From assembly GCA_026545225.1 (NCBI GenBank), contig CM048846.1:17286501-17350500 (forward strand): 64,000 bases of DNA. The letters are read 5' to 3'. The notes beneath the pieces are model-generated. The model saw only the letters and a list, made by a program, of their open reading frames with translations, had not been told where the DNA came from and did no database searches. Source of the DNA: Cornus controversa. Its lineage: Eukaryota; Streptophyta; Magnoliopsida; Cornales; Cornaceae. The position numbers and the translations under genes were made by a program. Of the stretch, positions 44,641 through 57,200 are shown one piece after another (positions within the stretch are counted from its first letter, which is position 1; each line of letters opens with the position of its first letter).

Positions 44641-46882
44641 CTTTTGTAGCATGTTCAATGGCTACACCTGTTATCATTTGTAGAGTAATTAAAAATCAGT
44701 TTACTGACAATTTTTTGAGACTTGGTCCAACTATCCAATTTTTTTGAACATAATAACAGAGTTAAAACTACTACTACTACTACTGTTGTTAGTAATATTG
44801 GTGCTCTTCCTATGTATCTTATTACATTTTTCCCCAATTGGTCAACATGTTTTAGAACTTTCAATAAGTTAGCACATTATGCAATGGTGTTACAAGAGGT
44901 TCTTATACAGATAATTTTTATTTTCTTATTACACATGGGACGAATCTTTGATTACCTTAATTAGTATCAAATAAATTCTTATTTTTCCTAGTCTAATCCT
45001 CTCAACCATACTAATTCTATGAACAAAGGTTCTCAATTGCCAAACACAATGATCCACATAGCAGTCAATATTTCCTAAAACAAGGATACCCCTTCTCATC
45101 GATATGGAAGCTTTGAAGCATGCAATTTCCGTGAAAGATTGACAGTAGCTAATCAGCTGTAGTTAAATGAGAAAATTCTACTTAATTTTATCTTTTATGA
45201 ACAATTACACTATGAAAAACAAAATGGTTTATTAAAGTCAGGAAGTTTAGTTCCACGAGGCTGATCCATATGGTCATTTTGTGTATTCAGGAAATTAGAA
45301 GGGACTTCAACTTTTGATCCTATTTCAAGTCCTAAATTAAGCTTCTGAATTTCAGAGGAGCTTTTAAACTCAAAAGCAGCATTCATAAATTTATTTTCAA
45401 GGAGAATTTTGAACTTAGAAGTTCCTCACAAAATAGTGAATATACACGTTTACCAATATCTAGCCATCATTACATTACTATATGCAAAACTAAAAGGTAC
45501 TTTTGATTTGTTCACCACCTTGTGATAACATAGCAAGCAATAAAGCCACATATGCAAACTCCTAGTTCTATTGATGATCTATATTGAAATTAATCTTCTA
45601 GAGGAATATACTACAATTTTTTAAAAGATTATCTTTACCAAAATTGTGGTCATATCTCTAACTACTACAAGGTTATTACCTTCCAGCCATAATATCACTT
45701 CCCATTTCCAAGTCAAGCAAACCATCAAAATCTATTTCACTAACCAACATTGTTAGCAATATATATATATATATATATTTGAAAGGTCATTTTCAGCAGT
45801 ATTATTAAACTGAAAATCACAAAAAAGAATCTTGAAGAATGATCATTAAAAATTTAACCCTGCACATGTATAAATACATCTTCACTTAAAGATCTATTTA
45901 TTTTGTGCTTCATTGACTGCCTTGATGATCCAAACTTGAGATTAGGATTGCACATCTTGGATCGTTAATGTGAAATTAGGACATCAAAATATGGCCAACC
46001 AGAGAGATGTTGTGATTTGTATTATAAGAATTTGGCAGTCACTCAACAAGAACTTTATATTCAGCTGAAACTTTATATCCATAGTATATGATTATTAAAT
46101 GTACATCCACTATCATGTCCTAAAACATGCATTCTCAACTCAGTGCAACTCAACTCACATTTCTGCAAATTTCCTGACAAAAAATACCGAAGAATGTCAA
46201 GTAAAACTTCCATGTTATCCAAAATTCATTAATAATTCAAGCTAAAAATCATTTTTCATGAGAAATTATTCTTACTCTGTTCCTACATTGAATTATTTCA
46301 AAAATTAAAAGCAAGGCCAAGTAAATCTCCCAAAAAGAAAAAAAAACTAGTACAACCATCTAAACAACTAGTCAATCCCTTTGGCTCACAACACTTGACG
46401 GGTGACGTGTCTCTGCAACACTAGAATACTTATCAATCAACAAGAAAAAACATTAAAAGATCATATGAAATCTGTACTTCTCATTAACTGACTTAGTAGA
46501 AAGCATATGAAATCGCTTTTTTTTTCCCCTCCCAATCATGTCCTTGAAATTCTGAACTAGCAGTTCAAGAAAAAGCACTAAAAGATCATATATATGCAGT
46601 ATGTGTTTAACTACTGCCTCTATTTTTAACAAAAGGCAGTATATGTGTTTACTTGTTGCAATTAGTTTCCTAGTAACTGCTTTAACTGAATAAGTAAACA
46701 AATGATATATGATATAGTGATCATCATCTTAAATAGAAGAAAATTAATACAAAATAATAATTCTCCTGACTAACATGGCCACTTTGTGATCACCATAAAA
46801 GGGACATCTTTTCTATTCTTATTGGCAACAGATTCATAAATGAATAAGCTATCTAATACTAATATGGCAACTAGAGACCAAA
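44641..46882. other. Intergenic DNA, no gene seen
   Basis: No convincing gene or element border. A CTACTA run lies near 44768, and a TA run near 45760. GACTTAGTAGAAAGCATaTGAAA near 46490 recurs near 51660, on the other side of the Helitron. Confidence 0.5.
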
Positions 46883-47060
46883 AGGCCTCTGGCGTAGTGG
46901 TATAACTTCCCTAGCCTAAAAGAGGAGGGGAGGGGTTTAAGGCCCGACTGAGTAGTGTGTGTGTGAGTGCTTAATATATATGATATATGTCACATGTGAT
47001 TTATGTACAATATGAATAAATTATATAATGATAAAATGAGATCTATATTTAACCTGATTC
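46883..47060 (+). mobile_element. tRNA-derived SINE-like element
   Basis: TGGCGTAGTGG (46890-46900) matches a pol III A box, and GGTTTAAGGCC (46934-46944) resembles a B box (GGTTCGANNCC) with two differences, at tRNA-like spacing. The leading GGCCTCTGGCGTAGTGGT resembles known plant SINE heads. The 3' end is AT-rich and not sharply defined. No cloverleaf, so it is not a tRNA gene. Confidence 0.5.
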
Positions 47061-47539
47061 ATGTTATGCATACCTAATTCATATTCAAATCAACCATTCA
47101 TTTTTTATCCAATCTGTTTTTCAGTTAATAGTCTTACCCCCGGCAAAAAGAATATACATCGGATAGAATCAAAAGAAATATCTAAGTCAAATCCGAAGAA
47201 ATTCTTTACTAAATTACATTTTTGGGGTTTCATTTTTGTTAGTAAAACATAGCATTGTGAATAACACTGTACACTGAGCAAGAAAACATTAACTCCCACT
47301 TTCCTAGAATTTTTCCATGTACTCTTTTGCTTTTTACAATAAAAAAAAAAACAAATATACCAAGTATTATTTAGTACCCATATATACTAGCTAACAGATT
47401 TGTAAATATATGTCAGCTCTCTCTCTCTCTCTCAATATATGTTCTATCTCACAAAATATATGCTTACTCTCTCTCTCAAAAACAAATATACTTTTTTCCC
47501 CTTAAGATGTGTGTGTGAGAAAGAGAGAGTTAACATATA
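47061..47539. other. Intergenic DNA with CT/GA runs
   Basis: Two (CT)n runs (47417-47433 and about 47466-47478) and an AGAGAGAG run (about 47518-47528). No gene seen. The Helitron starts immediately after. Confidence 0.6.
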
Positions 47540-47579
47540 TCTATACTACTATTAAAAGTACAAAGAGATTTTTTAGTTT

Positions 47580-48010
47580 CAGTACACAATTTTTTTAATT
47601 TTAAATTAAAAAAAAATAGAATTACCTAAAGCAAAATTCTTTTTTTTTTTAAATTAAAAAAAATATAATTACACAAGCAAAACCATTTCCCAAGCAAAAC
47701 TTTATTTTTATTTCTAAATTTTAAAAAGCAAAACCCTTTCCTTTTTTATTTTTAAATTAAAAAAATAGAATTACCCAAGCAAATCCCTTTCCCAAGCAAA
47801 ACCCTTTCTTTTTATTTCTAAATTTAAAAAAATAGAATTATAACCTGAAAAATCCTAAACACTTAAAATCACTCTTCCCTTTCCTTTTTTATTTTTAAAT
47901 TAAAAAATAGAATTACCCAAACAAAACCCTAAACACCTAAAATCACTCTTCCTCTCAGTTACGGCTCTCCAAAAATAGAATTACCCATGCAAAACCCTTT
48001 CCCAAGCAAC
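47580..48010 (+). repeat. ~60-bp repeats near the Helitron 5' end
   Basis: Several imperfect units of AAATTAAAAAAATAGAATTAC followed by CCAAGCAAAACCCTTTCC. They lie just inside the 5' terminus. Confidence 0.75.
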
Positions 48011-50239
48011 ACGGCTCTCAACGCAGCTCTCAACTTCCTTTTGGATCTTATCAACAACCATTCGATTCGGTTTCGTCTCGGCTTACATGTCATGAGTTAT
48101 TTTCTTTGGCTTTTTTTTTTTCTACTCATTGTTTACTATTAACTTTTGAAATCAAAATTTTTTAATAAAAAAATTACGTCTGTAATGAGTCATGTTATTG
48201 AATTGAATATTTGATTAATAAATCGGACACAAATCTAATCATAAATAATTATTGGATTTGATCAGGCGGTAAGAATCCGATCCATTTAATATGTGAGGTT
48301 ACTTTATGAATAATTGTTATATATACCAAACAGTAAGCAACCACCAGCATAAACTTTATGACTACTTTGTTTTTTTTTTTTTTTGAGAATGTTACTTATG
48401 GGTGCTTTGATTTTTATTATTTGTTGTTTCTTTTTGGAAATTGATTCATGTCAGTGCCATCCCTATTATTGAAAATGAAAGAACTATTTATGTTTTATTG
48501 TTTTTCATAAGCTTAGAGTTCTAATTTTATGGTACCAATTTCACTTGGACAAATTTGAAGAACTGTAACTAATTATTGGTGAAAGGGTGGTCTTGATTCA
48601 AACTTTTAGGATGAATAAAACCAATTTGGTTGGTTGTTTGTATCATCTATGTACTTTGAAGATTATGTATCTCCTTATGTGTTCGTTAATATATAATCCT
48701 AATACAAAGCTAGAGGGTTTTAGATTTATTTCTTTTAATTGTAAACATAAGTTTATAATAGGTTTTTTTTTGTTCTTTTCAAAGTAGTTAAATTTGTGTT
48801 ACTGCTCTTTGCCCTCTATTTTTGGACTTTTGAATTTGTGGCAAGACAATGAAGTTATATATAATATGCATCTCTTTGCCCTCTGATTTTTGACTTTTGA
48901 TTCAACTGATAGAAGTTTTTTTTTTATAATACTTTTCGTTTATATATAATATGCATCTCTTTGCCCTCTATTTTTTTGACTTTTGATGCAACTACTAGAA
49001 GTAAATAATTTTGTAGTTATAAAATTAGTTCAGTTGGGATTTAAATTTTATATATATACACACACATTATATTAGATCAATATAGTCCTCTATTAATTTA
49101 TTTTGTAGTTTCTTTAGTAAAGATTGATGTGGATAAATAAGGATAATATGAACTTTATAAATGGCAAAATCTATTCTTTTAATGGAATTTTTTTATTCTT
49201 TTGTTTTCCCCATCTTTTGCGCAAGTATTATGACTGAGAATGAAAAAAAATTAATTATGGGAGTATTAAATTTTAGCCATATATATGGAAGTTGATGTAA
49301 ATATGGATGTGGATTATATTTTGTAATTTAGTGGAATATTGTGATTCAAATTCATCCCTAACAAAAACTCTTTTTATTTCAGAAAAAAATAATAATATTA
49401 TAAATCTTACTTTTATAAAAATTTTAATTATATTTATTCTTTCTCTTACATTTCATTCCTAATGAAAAAAAAATAAAACTATAGGTTTGTTTTCTTTTAA
49501 CTTTTTGCTCTCCTTATATATACTTTATCTTATATTTAAATCTATGAGTTTAATATCTACTCTGGGTAGATGTTTTGGGAATCGTTATTGAAGCATATCA
49601 TGCATTCAACATAGTTAAGAAGAACAATAAAGGGACATCAAAATTGTGAGACATTATTATAATGGATATAAGATACATCATTATAACACTACATAAATGT
49701 TCATAATTACCATTATAAATTATTGAATTAATTATTTTTTATAACAATTCAAGAACAATTATTTTGACATTGTGGGACTATCTTGCTAAGAATGAAAGAA
49801 ATTTGATAATAAAGCTAATAAACGGAAGACCTATTATCATAGTTACACATTTGTCAATTATCACACAAAATTGAGATTATTCACTTTATATTTTTTTATT
49901 ATATCTAAATGAACATAAAATAAAAAATAAGATTATATTTCAGATTTGGGTCTTCAAACACAATCGAGATCTATATTACAAATTAACATGAAAATTGAAA
50001 GAGTTAAAGTATTACGATATTGGTTAGTTATTTATTTCTTCTTACTTACATTAGGTTTTAATTATTTATTTTACTTAAAGAATATCATGGTTGGTCGAAA
50101 CAATCCACTATCAATAATTAAAAAATCAAACAGAAAATAAACAAAAAATATAACTTTCTTTGTTCATGAAATCCATAATAAGGTCTAATTATTGATTGTG
50201 TGTCTATGTATTTATACATATCAACAACATATTATTTCA

Positions 50240-51165
50240 ATAATTTATTATGCCTTGACAGGTTTGAAGAAAACGTAAATGACAAAGACTTAGATACTCT
50301 CATTTCAAGTTCAAAATATCAATTATTCGAAGAGGCTGAAAAACTTCCACTTGAAGACATAATTGGAAAATCCGCAATGGCATTCAAGGTATTAAATTAT
50401 TATTATTTTTTATACATTCATTTAATTTTTCTTTATTATATCACATGATTATAATTAATTTATGTTAAAAATATATATTTTGTCACTCAACTTGCAGAAA
50501 ACACATTACTTTTTTGAAGCAATAATTATAGAGATTAAAAATGCATCTGAACTATGGTACAATGCACGTAAGTAATGCAAGAATAAAGTTGAAGTACGAA
50601 AGAATGGACTCAGTTGTACTAATTGCAAAACAAAAGACCTTAAATGTTCTCAAAGGTATTATTATATCTTTAAACATTATATTTTTTTTTAAAAAAAAAA
50701 TTACAATATGACAAATATGTCATTCTTTTTTATTATATATCAATGAAGTATACTCATTTATGCTAATTTATGATGCAATTTTGAGTCAAAGATATAACCA
50801 ATAATGCATATCTAACAACATTTGATTCTCAATTATTAATAAATTGTTCACTAGATGAGCTAAAACAGTTAAAAAGTCAACTAATACTTTTTTTCTCACT
50901 CATAAAATGTATGGATAAAACAATTCATTTGAAATGTATCAATATTACTAAAATATATATATTTTTTAAGGACGAGGAGATGATTGAATTTTACGACAAA
51001 GTGACAAGTTGCAAAAGAAAATCGCTTCTTTTTATGATCAAGATAGACAACAATAAAAATGAAGTAGTCAAAAATAATTTTGTGGTGGCAGCTATTAAAG
51101 AAGTTTCACTTGAGAAGGATTTATTTGAAAAAGAACTCAGAAATATAAAAAGGATAAAGTGTTGA
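50240..51165 (+). pseudogene. RPA-like gene remnant inside the Helitron
   Basis: Three exon-like stretches are separated by AT-rich introns. The first, ending IIGKSAMAFK before a GTATTA donor, follows an acceptor-like CTTGACAG. The second starts after ACTTGCAG, has IIIEIKNASELWYNA, then an in-frame TAA, then CKNKVEVRKNGLSCTNCKTK, resembling the zinc-ribbon of replication protein A large subunit. The third (about 50969-51165) has KRKSLLFMIKIDNNKNE and FVVAAIKEVS, like the last strands of the same OB-fold. The stop and missing parts make it a pseudogene. RPA-type genes are known in plant Helitrons, which supports the call; identity at family level is moderately sure. Confidence 0.5.
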
Positions 51166-51448
51166 GAATTTTCAAAAATAATAGTAATAGATTGTTTAAG
51201 AATGGTTAGAATTATACTTTTTGATTTCTTATAGTTTATACTTGATTTTTTCCATGTGAATAATAGTTAACTTATAGTTTTATTTTTTTCAACAAGTGAG
51301 TTTATATTATCAAAGTTACATAATGAAAATAGTTTTGAATGTTTTAATTAATGTGTTTAGATGTGTTATAATATTTTTGAATGTTTTGAGTGTTATAATA
51401 AAATTTTAATTTATTTTTTACTCACGTACATCGCACGTGCCTTAAACT

Positions 51449-51450
<2 letters not shown>

Positions 51451-51517
<67 letters not shown>
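51451..51517 (+). repeat. (TG)n(TA)n microsatellite at the Helitron 3' border
   Basis: A TG run then a long TA run directly after the terminal CTAG of the Helitron. Confidence 0.95.
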
Positions 51518-51519
<2 letters not shown>

Positions 51520-52593
51520 AAAGAGAGAGAGAGAATAGAGTTGCAATTATTCTTCATTGCTTCTCTGTCTCTACTCTTTTTTAACCTACTCTGCACCACC
51601 AACCTCTACTACAGAGTGGAATGCAGAGATGAGAGAAAATAAACATACTAATAAATATAAGACTTAGTAGAAAGCATGTGAAACGATTTTTTTCTCTCAA
51701 TTATGTAATGATCAGAAGAAATTAAAATTCAGGCTCTAATTTCATAGCATTTCAAACTAAAACCTAAAAAAGTACAATTACTGAAAATAGAGACTTAATT
51801 AGAACAAAATTGCTCAACCCCATGTTGAGATAATTTGGAGCTAATGTTGCTAACCCTAACTTTGTAGGCTAAATAGATAATTCAAAAATGCTTAAAACAT
51901 AAAGAGATCAACCTGAATAAATGATTCAATGGGATACGATTTTACACAGATGATTCAATGCAGATTGACTATGACACATCCTTCATAACCCTCAAGAGTC
52001 AAGCCACATCCCACGCTCTGTTAAGCTTCTGCAACTTCACTTTGTTGTCTCCAAATTTTGTGACTTGAATCATCAGCGATTAAGATTGGGTTAGGGCTTC
52101 GAATAGTAAGTTAGATTAGGTTACCGCTTTGATCGGTGAGTGAGATTTAGTTGACGAACAGAGATCAGAGGTTGAGATTGAAAGATGAGGGAATGGTTAA
52201 TTTGGTTATTCGATTGATTAGAGAGGGAGTGAAGTGAAGAGAACCGTAGGGATGAGAGAGGGAAAAAGTATATTGCAGGAATCCAAAATAACAACCGAAA
52301 TTTTTTGTTGTCATTTTAAGAAAAAAGAAAACACTTTCAACTACGGGCAAAACACATAATGAATATATAAATTTCTATGGGGGCCAATGGCCCATCGTGG
52401 AAAATAACTTTCTATGACGGGCCAAATGGTCCGTCGTAGAAGGATACTTTTTACAAGGGGCTATTCGGGTTGTCGTTGAAAGTTTCTTTCCATAAGGAGT
52501 AGTACCGGCCCGTCGTAGAAAGCTGCTTTTAATGAGGGGCCATGCGGGCCTGTCGTAGAAAGCCTGTCATTAAAAGTCAATTTTGTTGTAGTG
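51518..52593 (+). mobile_element. Right end of a CACTA element
   Basis: Ends TTTTGTTGTAGTG at 52593; its inverse CACTACAACAAAA is a CACTA terminus. Just inside, four to five copies of GTCGTAGAAAG or its variants with GGGCC blocks (52390-52560) are spaced about 45 bp apart, as expected of CACTA subterminal repeats. The next three bases are GTA. No transposase and no left terminus were found to the left; the Helitron may lie inside this element. The left limit given is only where the Helitron-side microsatellite ends. Confidence 0.65.
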
Positions 52594-52772
52594 GTAGGCA
52601 GTAGTTGATTTAGGTTGAAGAAGCTATACTCGTTCAACCGTTTTCCATCAACATAGGAAGCAGACCTAAGGTTTCGATTTTTCTTTGAGTCTTTCCTTTG
52701 ATTATCTTCTTGTAATCTTGTTCCCTTTCAATCGCGATTCAAGGAAGCGATGACCTAGAGTCTGTAGAGATA

Positions 52773-52944
52773 GCTGAGAGGGACACGAATCGCACAATTA
52801 ATTGAGTGAAGTTGTGGGGTCATAAGTGTAGTATTTTAAGAATTTTAGGGGGGGGGGGGGGGCTGAGAGGGACACGAATCGCACAATTAACTAAGTGAAG
52901 TTGTGGGGTCATAAGTGTAGTATTTTAAGAATTCTAGGGGGGGT
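52773..52944 (+). repeat. 89-bp tandem duplication with G run
   Basis: GCTGAGAGGGACACGAATCG starts copies at 52773 and 52862. The first ends in 15 G (52848-52862), the second in 7 G. Confidence 0.9.
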
Positions 52945-54255
52945 GTTTGAAATTTTACAAAATTTAGTGTTCGACCCTTGGTAGCTTTGTGAGTGAGAGA
53001 GAGTAATGTATTCACTTGGGTTTTCGAGGCTTCTCATATGAGGTAACGTGCCAGGGTTAGAGAGAAATGTACTAAAGCCATCGTTGTGGGGCTCTCTACA
53101 TTAGATATTTACATCAGTTCAAACAGTTGATGTGGCTCTTTTTAACGATAGAGATTCTAGTCATTTAGTATGGTATCTCTCTGTATTATTATTTTAATAA
53201 TTTTTTATAAAAATGATTTTATACAAAAATTTAAATTTTAATTATTTCAATTGTTTTTGATGAATAAAATATTATTTTTTAATTATTTTTGCTTCTAATT
53301 TATTTATTGACAAATAAAAAGATATTACATATTTTTTCGCACAAATAAAGAAATAAAATAAAAATACATTACATATTTTCTCACAAATAAATAAAAAAAA
53401 TAAAAATCATTACATATCACCATCCTCTTGATTTAATTCTATTATTCTAAATATTTTCTTCTCACAAAATAATTATATGTTACATTATCAACTAATTTTA
53501 TAATTTGATATATATAATAGTATTTAAAACAAATTTTTTATATTTAAAACAATTGATTTTAATACAATTTTAATTAAAATAGAATTTGAATAGAGAAAGG
53601 CAGAGACACGAAAAGAGAGAGAGGAACGTCAGGAGAAAGAGAGAGGAGAAAAATTAAATAACAATAATAGAAAAACAGATGGGGCCCTACAACGCATGCC
53701 TAATGAAAGGGGCAAGTGAATTTTTTTTTATTAGACAGTGCCACCTCTTAAATTTGATTAGAAATGGTGGCTCCATGGCCATCCTTCATTTTGGGCAAAG
53801 GCAGTGATCTACAATACGTCTCTCTCATCCCTTTTTTGTTTTATGTTATTGTTTTCAAAAAAATTACTCACAAAATTAATGTAAAATGGAATGTATAATA
53901 TTAATATGTTGTAACCAACTACAATATTAATATGTTGACATATTAGATTATAGGAGGAGGTTTTTCATACAAGTGTTTGTTCCATTTAGGAGTGGAACTT
54001 GGACAGATTGGAAGGTTAAGGCCCATGCTACACCCAACGTATTGACAATTTAATTTGCGCTAAACTCAAGTTTTTAGAAATTTATTGCATCTTAACTAAT
54101 GTTATATTGAAGGAGTTTTACGGATTTTTCAGGTTGCCTGGGTTGGTTAAAATTTTAATAATCTATTAACAACATAAAATTACAAAAAAGTTAAAATATG
54201 TGTCAAAAAATGAAACTATATATACTGGCCATGAAATAAAACTACTTAAGTTGAC
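52945..54255. other. AT-rich intergenic DNA, no gene seen
   Basis: AT-rich, with a GA-rich patch (53590-53650). I see no gene or clear element border. Confidence 0.55.
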
Positions 54256-57200
54256 GAGAGTCAATAATGTTCTTATTAGAATTTGAAAGAACTCAAATTC
54301 TTTATTATTTTTTAATTATAAATTTAACTACTATAATTTACGTCAAACTTTGGAAGTAACGACCAATAATATTATGCTGTTAAAGAGTAAACCATTTAAA
54401 CTTAATCTTATTTAATATAAATTAATATATAGTCCTAAAAATATAAAATTTATAAACTCTTGTATATTTGATTACTCAAGTTAGTAAAAACCGTTACTCA
54501 AATACCACCCCAAAATAAAATCAGTTTCAAAGATTTAAATCCAATCTCATCTCATGTTCTCAAATACCTTAATTAACTACCCAATTCCCACCTCTAGTTC
54601 ATTTTCTTTTACAATCAAGCAACTTCGACGCTTGTGTATTAGTATATTACTCTGCTTTGACTCTTCAAGCCCATAAACACCAATAATGTTGGGAATATAT
54701 GCAAAAACGTAATCAGGAGATAAAACAATCCCACAAAAATACAAAAAATTTACTTGGTTCATCCTAAGAATGAGTTATGTCTAAGGAGCACACCGAACAA
54801 TTTCACTATAAAAAAATATGGTGGAGGATTAGAATCATTCAAACTCTCTTCTCCCTTACTCAAACTAATTTTTCGAAAATTCAGCTTGTTTTGATTGGCG
54901 TCATTAGAAAATTCAGCTTTGTCTGCTTGACCGAGAAACACACCAAGGACGAAACACTACTTGATACACAAGTAGCAGTTTTGGTTATTAATTTCCTTTT
55001 TCTTACATTCTTACGTACATTTTCCAATTTGATTTTTCTTAGAAAGCGAACAGCAGTGGAAAATTCATATTAGACGTGTTGATCGAGTTTGTTTACCTAG
55101 ACATTGTCATGAGGGGGAGAAAAAACATGAGGCTAATACATGAGCAGGGTTTGTTAGCTTGATGTATATATACACATCTACGTATGTAACGAGGGGTCAA
55201 TAATGTTCTTATTAGAATTTGAAAGAATTCAAAACACTAAATTCTTTATTATAAATTTACCTACTATATTTTACTTCAAACTTTTGAAGTTACTACCAAT
55301 AATATTATGCTATCAAAGAGTAAACCATTTAACCTTAACCTTATGTAATATAAATTAATATATAGTTCTAAAAATATAAAAATTATAGACATCTTCTGCT
55401 ATAACTGATTACTCGAGTTAGTAAAAACGCTTACTCAAATACTACCCCAATATAAATTCAGGTCCAAAGATTTAAATCCAATTTCATCTCATGTTCTCAA
55501 ATACCTTAACTAGACAACTACCCAAGTCCCACCTTTACTTCATTTCCTTTTACAATTAAAGGCAGTCTGGTCATTTTAGATCAAGCAGCTTCGTGGCTTG
55601 TGTATTAGTATATTACTTTGTTTTGACTCTTCAAGCCCATAAACACGAATAGGTGTTTAGTGAGCTGTCATATGACCTATAACACTTTTGTTACAAGAAA
55701 TTATTATATAATTTCTGTTAATCCCGACCGATATGTAATCGAAACAGTCGTATAAAGTTGACGTAAAATTTACACACTTGTTTTGATTGGCCTTTGCAAA
55801 CTCGAGCTATCGACAAAGATTCTCTGTATCATTGTCATTAGAAAATTCAGATTTGTCTGCTTGACGCAGAAACACACCAAAGCCGAAACGCTACTTGATA
55901 CAAAAGTAGCAGTTTTGGTTATTAATTTCCTTTTTACGACATCGTTATGTACATTTTCCAAATTCTTTTTTCTTAGAAAGCGAACAGTTGTGGAAAATTC
56001 ATATTAGACGTGTTGAACGAGTTTGTTTACTTGGAAACTATTATGAGGGGGAGAAAAAACATGAGGCTAATACATGAGCAGGGTTTGTTAGCTTGACGTA
56101 TATATACACATCTTCAAATAACCCCTTGCAAATTTTACACATGAGGTGGCCAATCTCATGCATAAAACTTAAGGGATACCTACTGATAACAACAACCATA
56201 GAATTCTGGGATAGAATTAAAAGAAATATAAATACTAAAAGAAAAGTCTATCTGAATTAATAAAAATAATGTTCAGAGTAAATAAAGTACGTGTCTATGC
56301 AATACAACTTGAAACTGCCGTAACTCAAGGACTTCTTAACCAAAAAGAACAAGAGTATTTATTAAAGATTAAATAACCGAAATAAATAGCGTCCCTAAAG
56401 AGTTCATATGCTGAAGACGAAGAAAGAATAGGACCATACTCTGAAAATTGATGAGTGGGAAGAAGTGTGCCACAATCTATCAACCAAAAACTTTATCCTC
56501 ACGTGGAATCGGCCTGAGACTTGAAATATCAACAAAGTGGGTTAAAATCATGAGCAAGTTCTTTCTACTACAACCTAATTAGAGAATCCGTAAACATATC
56601 CTCTATATGAGGGACAAAAAAAATATAGTTATATACCAATCATTTCCTTATTTATCTCATGTTTCCAAAATAGAGATCGTCCTATTTACTATCCCAATTC
56701 AACCCCTATCACACAAATTTAGAACTTATTATCTAACTTCAAAACCAAAGGCACAAAAATATAATACCATATTAATCCTTAAACAATTCTTACATGCCTC
56801 CTATACTAACCTTAAATACCTTATTAGGTATTGGCAATCCTGACATGCCCCTTAGCAATCCTTACATGTCTCCCTTATTAACCTTAAATACCTTATTAGG
56901 TATTGACAATCCTTACATGCTTAAATCTACTTTTACACATTAATTAATCTAATGAAAATCCAAAAATCACAATAAAATAACACATTCATAATTAAACTAA
57001 TATCAAGTATACCATTAACAATTATGATTTCAACGAATACAATTGAGGAAGAAAAATATAGCTAATAATTAAAAGAGCAAGCACACAATCAAATCCCCAA
57101 CGTACCTTAATCATCGAAGGTCTCTAAACCTAGTTCTAACCTAGGTTTCTGGGCCTAAAAAAAAATTTCCCGACGCCGGCGGCACACTCCCCTATGCACC

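Larger units (their letters stand above)
47540..51450 (+). mobile_element. Non-autonomous Helitron, complete-looking (3.9 kb)
   Basis: The 5' end reads TCTATACTACTATTAAAAGT, a typical plant Helitron start. The 3' end has the hairpin CACGT-ACATCGC-ACGTG (51423-51439) followed by CCTTAAA and the terminal CTAG (51447-51450). The element sits between A (47539) and T (51451), as Helitrons do, without a target duplication. No Rep/helicase frame is present. Remnants similar to replication protein A lie near the 3' part (50240-51165), a common Helitron cargo. Confidence 0.8.

Noticed and set aside
46883-46960. Possible tRNA gene
   Set aside because: A- and B-box-like motifs are present, but the B box is degenerate and I cannot fold a cloverleaf; a SINE-like head is more likely.
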